A stretch of 23,632 bases of DNA from Apostichopus californicus (lineage: Eukaryota; Echinodermata; Holothuroidea; Aspidochirotida; Stichopodidae): the NCBI GenBank assembly GCA_020650975.1, contig JAIPMN010006235.1, positions 6,311 to 29,942 of the forward strand, in the 5' to 3' direction. The position numbers were made by a program, and so were the translations under genes. This document shows positions 1 to 9,312 of the stretch, in pieces; the stretch's first letter is position 1, and every line of letters begins with the position of its first letter. Below the pieces are notes generated by a model. The model saw only the letters and a program-made list of their open reading frames with translations. It was not told the origin of the DNA and ran no database searches.

Positions 1-1361
1 GGCTTAATTGTCTGCTTCCCTAGGTCCAAGAGCATATTGACCAATAAATAAACTGAAATTTGGATACCACCTTTTTGCTCAAATTGTGTGTGAGTGATAT
101 TTAACACCACTGATGAGTGATAGGAACCTACTGTATGTACAACAGTATTATATACACAATGTGGTCTACAAGTTACTTGTGGGTCACACAGTGCATAAGC
201 AATTAATCTGCACAATTAAGTAGGGAAAACTAATACTGTATGTACTGAAACTCAAGTGTATAAATTGAAGATATCCTCACATAATTAAACATGAACCCTT
301 CTTATCAACGTGAAATGTTCTAACTGATATTAAACACCACATCGGGTAATTGAGGTAATAAGTAACCAGTTCCTCAGCTCCCTTTCCGACACCCCTCCCT
401 CCCTCTTCCCTCCCTTTTCCCTCCAGTGTCATCCTCAAAGTGAGAAATCTAAGAATCAGAAATATTCAAAGCAGATTCTTCTTTAATTTGATGGAATTTA
501 AAAAGTACTTTTAAATTTTTTTATTTTTTATTATTGTCATCTTTAATGAGGGTAGTCCTGCTCAGTGCAGAAGCACTGCTTTCCAGAGGAGCCCTCATAT
601 CAGGAATTGATAACTATAGCTCTGGTTGAACAGAGTTCAAATCAGAAGGCAGTTAATTTTAGCACTGAGTTCCTTCTTTCTTTCTTCTATACCTGTGTTT
701 TTTTTTGTTTTTTTTTTGTGTGTACAGTGTTTTTTGTTGTTGTTGCTAGATTTTTACTTGAATCCAATTAACTGAATATATTTTGCCATTTCATGAAAAC
801 CACAAGAGAACATTGACAAGTGACGATACTATCACTGCGTGTGTAGTATTTGGCTGGTTGCAGGCTGTGCTGCCGAGCACTACACAATAGGCTAGGGCTT
901 GTGCCTCTCTGTACCGACCCATTGTATGCAAAACAGCTTAGAAATGGTCCAGTGCTTTCCAAGATAACAGACAGATGACTCAGCAGCCAATTTACTAGAA
1001 AACTTGGAAAGCTAGAAAAAGTTGAAAAAACAACCTTTTTGTATAGTTCTCCATACAATGGTATTGCATCCATTATACTTTCTTTGTACATATTTAGCTA
1101 CAGTATTGGGTCTCTTTGTTTTCCCATTATAACATTTTTATTAAACCATGCAATTACAGTGACTCTATTAGGGTGCCGAATTCTGGAAACTCGTCCTGCT
1201 CAATTCGATGACGAAGCATCTCCCACGTTCAGGTGACTAACAATGTATGGAACATGATAACAGGTTAGATTAGGGTTATATCTTTAGTATTTCCAAAGGG
1301 GTTTATGGGAAGCCAAGAAAAGCTCATTTAACACCATATCCATATGACCATGGTGTTGCAA

Positions 1362-1376
1362 CCCCCCCCCCCCCCC
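1362..1376. repeat. Poly-C run (15)
   Basis: Fifteen consecutive C. Similar runs occur at 3784-3795, 4032-4040 and 12438-12448, and G runs at 18126-18149 and 18965-18975. Such runs are also prone to length error in assembly. Confidence 0.9.
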
Positions 1377-2208
1377 ACATGCCTGCTTCTGGAACCCCTA
1401 CTTAACTCCCAGTCGTCTGACACTAGACAAGACATTCTCATATACTGAGGGAGGTGAACCCACCACCCACAGCTATGGTGAATGAAGTTGTTTGAAAACC
1501 ATCAACCATTTAAGGAACAGAACCATTTTCCAATTTGCAAACCAGAATTATGAAACCTCCACTCAGCAACAAGGCAAAACAATCTGGTTCCTAGTGAGGT
1601 TATAAACAAAAGGGAACCTACTGTCCAGTATTGGTTGAGGGTGGACACTCTCCTTATAAGTAAATCCACTTCAAATATAACAATAGCTGATGTTTTGATC
1701 AATCTCTTATTTAGTCCATGAAAATTAGACAAGCTTGAGGCAAAGATATCTCATCATTCATCGGTGGAGGTACAGTAGGTAATTTCAATGTTACTAAGCT
1801 AATTAGCATATTATGGTTGAATATGTAAGGAACAGCTCTACCAATGCGCTGACAGGTTTATTCACTTTATAATTTGTCAAACACAACCATGATGATTGTT
1901 AAAATGCAAAAATTATTATAAAACAAAAAAAATTAGTACAAAGGCACTTGTTATAACGGTCACAGAAAACAAAGGAATCTGTACAAGATACACTCTACTA
2001 CATCATCTGACCTTGGCCAAACGGATTCACTGGAAAATTGTTGAAATATTTCTACCTTTTCTTCACAAACAATCCAACAAGTGAAAAATTTGACACTGGT
2101 TCTCCATCTTTCAAGGATAAAGTATAGGTTGGTTTGATAAACACAACAGGAGCTAATTTACTGTACATGCTATTGCTTTTATTCAGTTCAGGGTTAATAT
2201 AAATATAA

Positions 2209-2468
2209 ATTTACATTTAGGAGATAATTCACTGTGTCAAATGTACTGTCAAATATTAGGCCCAGTCATGTTCCAGACTATAATGGCCTCCGAAAGATTT
2301 TCATGTAGGTGAATATCTAGTAGGGCCAACTATTCCATTCACATTTTTTCTCACAATCTAAAGGTCTAAGCTACAAATGACCTGGCCAAATTAATACATG
2401 CACCATACATACATGCATACACACGTACATACACGCATTTATGTTTAGGAGATATTTCACTGTGTCAA
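2209..2468. repeat. Pair of ~29-bp direct repeats 200 bp apart
   Basis: The words at 2213-2241 and 2440-2468 share TTTAGGAGATA.TTCACTGTGTCAAA with about three changes. A CA/TA-rich simple stretch (2401-2438) lies just before the second copy. They may be parts of a dispersed repeat; no gene is evident. Confidence 0.6.
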
Positions 2469-3003
2469 ACTTCACACTTTTTGCTTTGGTTGAATACATG
2501 TGCAGATCGTAGGGATACCCAGTACCTGGCACCCCAATGTGTGCAAATTCACACTATTGGCAAAATATACTGTAAGTTGCTCTGTACCTATGGTGCTGTC
2601 CAAAAAGCTGCGTTGCATGTCAAAAAATGACAATATTGGTGAGAATGTACTGGTAATTCTGAGAATGTACCATACAGAATGTATCATACAATAGTGAAAG
2701 GTTCAAACACATTGAATTGTACTCAGCATTTACACAGCCCTCCTTGAATGTGCATTTAGCCATTTAAAATGAATCAACTACCATTTTATAATCAAAACTA
2801 AAACATGGTCTTCATGATCCTACAGTACCACATGTTTTTTTTTACCAATCAAACAGTATGAATTTTGTATGTTAATTTCCTTTTTGTAGTTATTACATCT
2901 ACTGTACATACTGAGCACTCTTAGCAGCAGGAATGGAACTATTGAATCTTTGTTATATAATTGAAATCGTAGTGAGTTGGAAAATCCAAAACAGTGAAGG
3001 AAC

Positions 3004-3100
3004 TTCCAACCTCCACCGGGATTCGAACCCGGGCCTCCAGCTTTATATGCGTACACCCTAACATATCTATACATCTGGCGTAATCCCGCTACCACAATCA
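3004..3100 (-). repeat. tRNA-like sequence with enlarged anticodon loop (SINE head or tRNA pseudogene)
   Basis: On the minus strand there is a perfect T arm, a CCGGG/CCCGG stem around the loop TTCGAAT (3016-3032), and a D-arm/A-box-like GGTAGCGGGATTACG (about 3079-3093). A CCAG/CTGG anticodon-type stem (3037-3040 with 3075-3078) closes a 34-nt loop instead of 7. The acceptor strand 5' half does not pair with TGGAGGT, so a working tRNA is unlikely. A tRNA-derived SINE fragment is the more probable reading; no second copy is in the window to prove it. Confidence 0.55.
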
Positions 3101-4864
3101 TTCTTTAAAAGTGTGACATAATTATCAGCCTGACTGCATGCCTTTAAGATTACAATAGCAAGGCTTAGACACCCTCTGTCCCTCCATCCCTCTCTTTCAA
3201 TTTAACAATATATCAGCAGAATTGTATAGAAGCCACAAGTATTTTACCAGGTTAAGTCAAGAAACAGTAAATAGATGACATCAACACTTAACCTCAACAA
3301 ATAAACAAGTTGACAACTTGAATGGGTATTTTCTTTCTATCTTATTTGTATAGTTTAAACTTTATTTAGCTGAGGGTGTGAGACTCAGTGAATGTGACTT
3401 TTATCTATAATTAAGGTCCTCACTGAGAAAGGGTAAAAAATATGCACAAAACAACAATGGAAAACAATACAAATGGGAGAGAAAAAAAGTATAAAATACA
3501 ATACAAGTGATTTGAATAAAAAGTTATGAATCCAAATTACAAAATAGAATGTTAGCAAAATATCAACCCACAAACCAATACTGTAGCTCTAAGAAAAGAA
3601 CGCTTTTAATTTATATGCTCATTTCATCTCGATTAGCCGAAAGGAAATGGCAGAATATTCGGTAGAAATTCTCTGTTTACTGGGATACAAGCCTGGCTAA
3701 TTCAGTAACGCAAGAGTTATTTTGGAGTAACACGGCCACACTTTTTCTACAAGATATGAAAATGAAAAACAAAAGGCCTTGGACCCCCCCCCCCCATCCT
3801 CTTCCCACCCTTCAAGGTACCGACACAGTGACAAACATGTAAAAGACACTGAAGGAGAAGAAAAAGGTAAGAAAAGAATTGTTTAAAATAAATTTCCTAC
3901 CTCCATTCATTGTATTGTACTTCTCCAGAACTCTTATATTATGAAAGAGGGTGGATTTATAGCAATTGGATTAAGACCAGTGTCTTCCAAAAGATAATCT
4001 ACTAATACAAGGGCCAATTTGAAATCCTCCTCCCCCCCCCTCCCCCGGCCCCACTATCAGTCCTTCGACGATTTGCGAACAGTGATACATAAATTAGATT
4101 GCTTATTTCCATCATTGTGCCAATTGTTTATGCTAGATAGGTTGTCATGTCGTCTCCTACGACCTGTGGTTGCCTTTTAAATTACAATAAATAGATCTGA
4201 TTCTCCCTGTAATTACCTATATAATAATACTTCATCTAGATCTATTACCCCAAGTAGGAACAGCTTTTTTTACCCCTGTGGTGATCCCTATATAATTCTC
4301 CCAAAGTTTGATCATCCTTGAGATCCTACACCTGATGCTGCGTGTACTATCATACATATCTACTCTAATTTACCCATATATGCAAACACAACTGATCCTA
4401 CATATATCTACTGTAACCTATGTCCTCGTCCTGTCCACCCATTCCCCCATCCCACACCCTTCCTGTGACCATTGAAACTTCTATTTTTAACTGCACCCAC
4501 ATAATCATTTACCAGTATCCCTTTGGCAAGCCTGAAAAATAAACTGTTTTAACACCCTGCAAGAAATCTTTTCTAATGAAACTTGTTTTTGCGATGAGAA
4601 ATATTAAACAAGCGACATCCACAGTTCATGCTCTCTATTGGTGTTTGTCTCTATCTGAAAGTGGAGACTTGACATTCACCACCCCCACCCCCTCCCTAAA
4701 CTATCTTACACATTCAATTTACATCTACACTTTGGAGACTTAAAACATAACAAATACGATGTTAAGAAAAGGAATTGCCAAACCTATCTAGATTAATTAT
4801 GCTATCTATATTCAATGACTTTTTAATTTCTGAATATAATGATGAAATTAGATGATTCACTCAC
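3101..4864. other. Non-coding; would be intron if the minus-strand exon at 4865 is real
   Basis: AT-rich with C-runs at 3784-3795 and 4032-4040. The part near 4130-4560 ends with GCCTGAAAAATAAACTG, which resembles the 3' end of a retroelement or a polyadenylated transcript, but no coding remnant was found. No second exon for the minus-strand gene could be chosen with confidence. Confidence 0.5.
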
Positions 4865-4913
4865 CTGTGACAAAGTTAATCACCAACAGAAGCAAAGACA
4901 CAAAGTACAACAT
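4865..4913 (-). CDS. Probable first coding exon of a secreted or membrane protein (partial gene)
   Basis: Read on the minus strand, an ATG at 4913 opens 16 codons, MLYFVSLLLLVINFVT, and leaves one base before a consensus donor (CAG|GTGAGT). The peptide is almost entirely hydrophobic, as expected for a signal peptide or signal anchor. A purine-rich context (caaag) precedes the ATG. The rest of the gene should lie at lower coordinates on the minus strand with a phase-1 acceptor, but I found no convincing second exon. One acceptor near 3755 would add only about 16 codons before a stop. The family is not recognised, and the call rests on the coincidence of a start, a signal peptide and a good donor in 50 bases. 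Confidence 0.45.
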
Positions 4914-5764
4914 CTTTGCAGCAGGTATACTGTACTGTATTACCATCAAGACCTCAATGAAACTCATTCAAAAAATACTCTTTCCACTTTTGTCTGATAT
5001 TTCCCACTGCAAAGAGAAAATCAATTAATTTCTTTCACACGTCAAAACATATGTAGCTTTCAAAGTTGACAATCTTTTCCACATTCCTCCATATATATAA
5101 ACTGCGATCTTCTCAAAGTTTTTTAATTGTGTGACTTGATCACCTTCACTCGGAGAAGGACAAAGTGAAACTACCTGGCCAGGCAACAATGACTACAACC
5201 GGTGCAGTCACAGGGAACGGGCAGTGATCCTCCTCTTACAAAACAGAACACTGGGCGATCAAAAGGAAAGTGTAAACAAATCGGAGGAGTTGAGAGCGAC
5301 CACAACAAAGGGTTCCTGGCAGTGCAGGATAATCTTGAGAAAACATTAAGCTTATGTAACTTCAAAGAGTCCAGAAAAAGTTGAAACAATATAATAGATC
5401 GCTGCTGCTGTGGTCCTTACACTTCAGAGCCTGCACGGTTGAATGATTTTGCCTATCTGTTAGCACCCCGTTAAGTTTATAGCAGTCGATGCAAAAAGCA
5501 AACCAGTCCATAGTGACGAGGATTCTTCAATTGAAAGTTGAATGGGATTTATATATATGCAAGTCACTGTCAAAATTTGATCAATGTAGTTTTACAGTAG
5601 GAATTAAGTGTATGATCAATTGGAGTCATGTGGGAGTCACTGGAGAGTCACTCTAGATTAACAGTGATTCAGCATACTGTAGTCCTAATATCTATACTAT
5701 AATGACAGATCACATATGATTTAACTTCTAACTTTTTTTTTCTACTTGTTTTTTGCCTACAGGT
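4914..5764. other. Upstream flank of the minus-strand exon
   Basis: If the exon at 4865-4913 is real, its 5' leader and promoter should lie here on the minus strand. The part 5150-5500 is somewhat less AT-rich than its surroundings. No TATA box or other definite motif was seen, and the open frames on both strands here are unlike known proteins. Confidence 0.4.
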
Positions 5765-5933
5765 GCAGCTTTCAGACAACTTGAAGCACTTTCTGTTAAT
5801 TCAGCCATTTTTTTTCTAATTAAAGCCCTCTCTGATATCTAGGAATCTGCAGCTTTTAAACGACTTGAAGCACTTTCTGTTAATTCACCCATTTTTTTTT
5901 TCTAATTAAAGCCCTCTCTGATATCTTGGAATA
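5765..5933. repeat. Two tandem copies of an ~84-bp unit
   Basis: Unit one is 5765-5848 and unit two 5849-5933. Each starts GCAGCTTT, passes through ACTTGAAGCACTTTCTGTTA, a T-run, and CTAATTAAAGCCCTCTCTGA, then ends near GGAAT. Differences are a few substitutions and the T-run length. There is no coding potential. High similarity suggests a recent duplication. Confidence 0.9.
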
Positions 5934-7543
5934 ATCTTCAAGAAATAGAACCCCTTGAAACTAAGAAATAGAAACCAATGCAAAGATGCAAAATATTGAA
6001 AAAGAACTGACTCTTCTTTTCTGTTTTGGTACATGTGAATTTGATCCTAATGGAAGTAGGGCCCCTGATACTGGTTTGGGAGGGTGGAGATGGGAAGGGG
6101 GGAGGGAGATGTTGTGGGATGATGGTCAGGGCTCCTTGATAACTTTCCCAAGCAGTTCATGAGGTTAGCACCACTGAACTTCCAACCAAACCTGTGTCAC
6201 AGTCTCTGTCTAATAGGCATCTATGTATTGAGTGTTACCACAATTTCCTTGCAAATAAAAATTGTTTCTCTGTCCATAAACTAAGTCTCCTCTATAGATT
6301 TGTGGGCTTAAAGTTGTTGGTCCCTTATCCACTGAATTCTTGCTTTAAAGAGAGTAAGTCAATCACCTCCAGCATTATAACTTGATGTATGAAACCTGAT
6401 ACAAGCTTGTCAATACATGAAGTAGAAATGTCATCACTAGTGGCATAACATTTCAGTATCATCATCAGCTCCCATTTTTTGACATTTGGCCACCTTCAAA
6501 CTGCCATGCAAATTGTAAACACTGAACATTTAAAAAAAAAAACCAAGTGCTGATACAGCCCATAGATACTGACTGCACATCAATGCTGAAAGCACATCTT
6601 AATTATACTTAACACCTACACCACACAATTCCTGGCCCTGCTACTCATAGACCTCAGTACAGTGAGTCAAGGTTTATTGTATTGTTACCCAGGGCCTAAT
6701 CCATTCATATATCATCCTAAATGATAGCAAAAAATCAATAACGTTATTGACTCGTGACAAAAGGCAGAAAGAATACAATGGAAGAAGAAATTCCATTGGT
6801 GAGACTTGAATCATTTTAAGAGGCAAACAACAGTCACCTGTTTGAGGCCCATTGGTGACCTCACCAGCCTTGTGGCAGATAAAGACCTTGAAGGGCAAAG
6901 ACAAATAGCACAATGGCTAGATCTGGTTAAAATGACCCACCAATTGGTTTAAGCATATTTTAACATTTTTGGAGTATATTACCTAGCTGTTTCCATGGTA
7001 CATGCATGCATATTCCTAGTTTTTGTGATACATCATTGTTTTAAGACATTCACAGCTATGGGTGATATAAAACGTGGTAGTTTGTCTACAATTAATTTTG
7101 GAACCACTATTTTTTGTGCTGTTTCCTTTTGCTCTATATATAGTCCCATTTAAGTCCTGGGACTCACACACATCATATCGGGATAGGTTGCAATGAAAAT
7201 TCTGCTTCGATTTTTCTTTAATTAATTTGAAAGGGCAAAAGTTTAGGTTGTTTATGGACACAAAAAAAACACAATAAAAAGTGCTGAAAAGATCAAATCT
7301 TTTTTAAGTTGAACTTGTGACCTTGCTACAGTAATGTTAGGCTTCACTGCTTTCCAAGGCCACCAGTCTATAGACACCCAACCTTGGTACAGGGTTGCAG
7401 AACTAACAAGTGTGATGATTGACGTTCAAGTGTGTAAACTATATACTATCTGTGTGTCCTTTCATTTGATTGCACATTTGGTACCATCTTTTCAAGTATC
7501 ATATGTTGACTGATATTGATATTTTGTACTCTTTATGAGAGTG
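5934..7543. other. Non-coding, no gene recognised
   Basis: AT-rich sequence with a G-rich patch (6078-6112) and an A-run near 6532. Open frames up to 81 codons show no family resemblance. Nothing else was found. Confidence 0.6.
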
Positions 7544-7565
7544 AGGAATCGGGGCCCCGATTCCT
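7544..7565. repeat. Perfect 22-bp GC-rich palindrome beside a G/purine tract
   Basis: The run AGGAATCGGGG is followed immediately by its reverse complement. It abuts a run of ten G and a purine-only stretch of GA/GGGA repeats extending to about 7622. The combination could form unusual DNA structure; no gene is associated. Confidence 0.9.
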
Positions 7566-7622
7566 GGGGGGGGGGAGGGGTCGGAGAGAGAGAGAGGGAG
7601 GGAGAGGGGGAGGGAGGGAGAA
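7566..7622. repeat. Purine-rich low-complexity tract
   Basis: G-run followed by GAGA and GGGA repeats, almost free of pyrimidines. It is simple sequence. A short open frame across it is low-complexity and not a gene. Confidence 0.85.
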
Positions 7623-8271
7623 TGTGTAATTCACTAATTCTTGGGCCGTTTTTGATGCTCAAGAAAAATACAAAACTTTTACAAAAAAATTCTACAACTT
7701 TACATAATATTGCTAATTGTTACATGCTACAAATATTGTTTTTAATTAAATTGTTACAAAATAAGTGATGCAACATACCTTGATGTACTTTTGGAGAGGG
7801 GCAAGGTAAATGTACCATCTTTGGGCAACTTTGGGTAGTTGGCTAGCTTTGATGGTACATATGAGTAAAATTAATAGACACAATGGCACCAAAATGGCAA
7901 AGGTTTTCATGGGTGCAAAGCTTTCATTTTGTTTTCCACAATGCATCGACAGAGTGCACAAAAAATTTCTGACTTCAAACTTGATATTTGGGCAACAAAT
8001 GTTAAGTTCACGTGTTCCAGTTGTACTACATTACCTAATTAAGGGTTATTGTTTCTTCCGATATCTTTCAAGCTCTGAGAGTAGACCTAATTTTACATTG
8101 TTCTTGAACAAATCTAATACTTTGTTTGAATATATAGGGCACCGATGGTATTCGCACTGCAATTTGATGCTTCATTGGTAAGGTAATTTTTGATGGGTAA
8201 GCAGCATTTTCTTGAAAATAAAAGTCCCCTGATGACAAATGCCATCAGTTTAATTGAGCCTTAAATGCTAC
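7623..8271. other. Non-coding, no gene recognised
   Basis: A 123-codon open frame (7810-8181, plus) has no domain, signal or splice context, and a shorter frame overlaps it antisense. I see no reason to call either a gene. Confidence 0.55.
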
Positions 8272-8743
8272 AGTAGGTATGTAGTTACTCTGACTTTATG
8301 ACTGCACAACTTTATGTGGTTCATTGCCATCAGCCTGTCTGTTATATAACAACCGGGATGTGCTAACACTGGGCGGCACCGGGCGGCTGCGCCCAGCAGT
8401 TCTGAATACCGCCCAGCACAAACAGTATTTTAAACATTTCCGCCCGACACTTTTTTTATGATACTTTAACAAATTTTACCATAACCAAAATCTGGGAGAA
8501 TACATGGCACAGAATAGGAAAATAGTACCACCTATAGCATACTACATGTGCAAAATTTGTCCAGTGGGGAGGGAGTATCCCACCCATGAGATCCCTCTCC
8601 CAGGGTGTGGATCACACTACCGCACAATCTGCCCGGCACTCAAATATTCCTGAGCACATCCCTGAGTAGGTATGTAGTTGCTCTGACTTTATGACTGCAC
8701 AACTTTATGTGGTTCTTTGCCATCAGCCTGTCGGTTATATAAC
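8272..8743. repeat. 79-bp direct repeats flanking a 314-bp insert
   Basis: Copy one is 8272-8350 and copy two is 8665-8743. They differ at three positions by eye (about 96 percent identical) and both run from AGTAGGTATGTAGTT to GTTATATAAC. The sequence between starts and ends exactly at the repeat borders. It is not obvious whether the repeats are part of the mobile unit, a pre-existing tandem duplication, or a product of repair at insertion. They lack the TG..CA ends expected of an LTR. Confidence 0.85.
8353..8664. mobile_element. Small TIR element between the 79-bp repeats
   Basis: The left end CCGGGATGTGCT (8353-8364) and the right end AGCACATCCCTG (8653-8664) are inverted copies with 11 of 12 matches, and the form CAGGGA resembles hAT termini. 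The left subterminal part is GC-rich and can fold on itself, with CTGGGCGG and CCGCCCAG arms between about 8370 and 8415. There is no coding capacity and no 8-bp target duplication; the flanks are the long direct repeats instead. Confidence 0.6.
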
Positions 8744-8919
8744 TACCTCATTGTTTCGTGGTGATATATATTTAAGTTCATATTCTTCTTCCTCCACTTC
8801 CCTTCCCTCTATCCAACCCCTGCCCTCTCCTCAGAAGCAATTATAGCATTCCTGATGAATATGATTCTTCACCGTCCTACATTGACCATCACAAGTTAAT
8901 TCCTGCTTTGCCATATTAC

Positions 8920-9304
8920 CAGTGGCGGAGCGTCGATACAGGGGCAGATGCCCCCCCTGACGGACTCAAATGGACTGCTCGCGCCCTTTTCAGCTTTTTA
9001 CCACTTTTTACTTATTCGCGATTATTGACTTTTTTATTGCGCTCTCAAATACCTATTGACATTTTTAACATTTTATTGGTGTAATTTTCTGACAAAATGG
9101 CGATGACACCTATTTATTCTTCGTTTATCTGCAAATTAGCAAGGCCCCGAAAGGGTGATTTCCTCCGATCTAGGGAGTATCTTTACTCAAAAAATTTCTG
9201 TACGCTCCGCGCCAACCTGTGGTGGCGCTCTGCTTAGATAGTGTCGAAAGCGCCCCTACAGACCATTCTCGCCCCACCGACCAATACCCCTAGCTCCGCC
9301 ACTG
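8920..9304. mobile_element. hAT-type MITE, 385 bp, with perfect 8-bp target duplication
   Basis: The element begins CAGTGGCGGAGC (8920-8931) and ends with the exact inverse, GCTCCGCCACTG (9293-9304), a perfect 12-bp terminal inverted repeat of the hAT form CAGNG. It is flanked on both sides by the identical octamer CATATTAC (8912-8919 and 9305-9312), the 8-bp target duplication expected of hAT insertion. It encodes no transposase. Its right portion (9188-9240) matches the terminus of the hAT relic at 21971, so it is probably a non-autonomous derivative of that family. Confidence 0.92.
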
Positions 9305-9312
9305 CATATTAC

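Larger units (their letters stand above)
1..3000. other. Non-coding, no gene recognised
   Basis: AT-rich sequence with a pyrimidine-rich patch (370-425), T-runs near 510-530 and 700-735, and the poly-C run. The longest open frames (up to 107 codons) show no domain, composition or splice context of a real gene. A short plus-strand frame at about 1172-1232, bounded by AG and GTGACT, is CpG-richer than its surroundings and could be an exon, but nothing supports it further. Confidence 0.6.

Noticed and set aside
1172-1232. Possible plus-strand exon bounded by AG and GTGACT
   Set aside because: Too short and without partner exons or similarity.
3670-3757. Candidate second exon for the minus-strand signal-peptide gene
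   Set aside because: The phase fits and TTGTAG precedes it, but it reaches a stop after about 16 codons and has no family support; mentioned only as a possibility.
4130-4560. Possible LINE 3' end (AAAAATAAACTG)
   Set aside because: No reverse-transcriptase remnant or second copy; the tail-like motif alone is not enough.
7810-8181. 123-codon plus-strand open frame
   Set aside because: No domain, no codon or splice support, and an equally open antisense frame; most likely chance.
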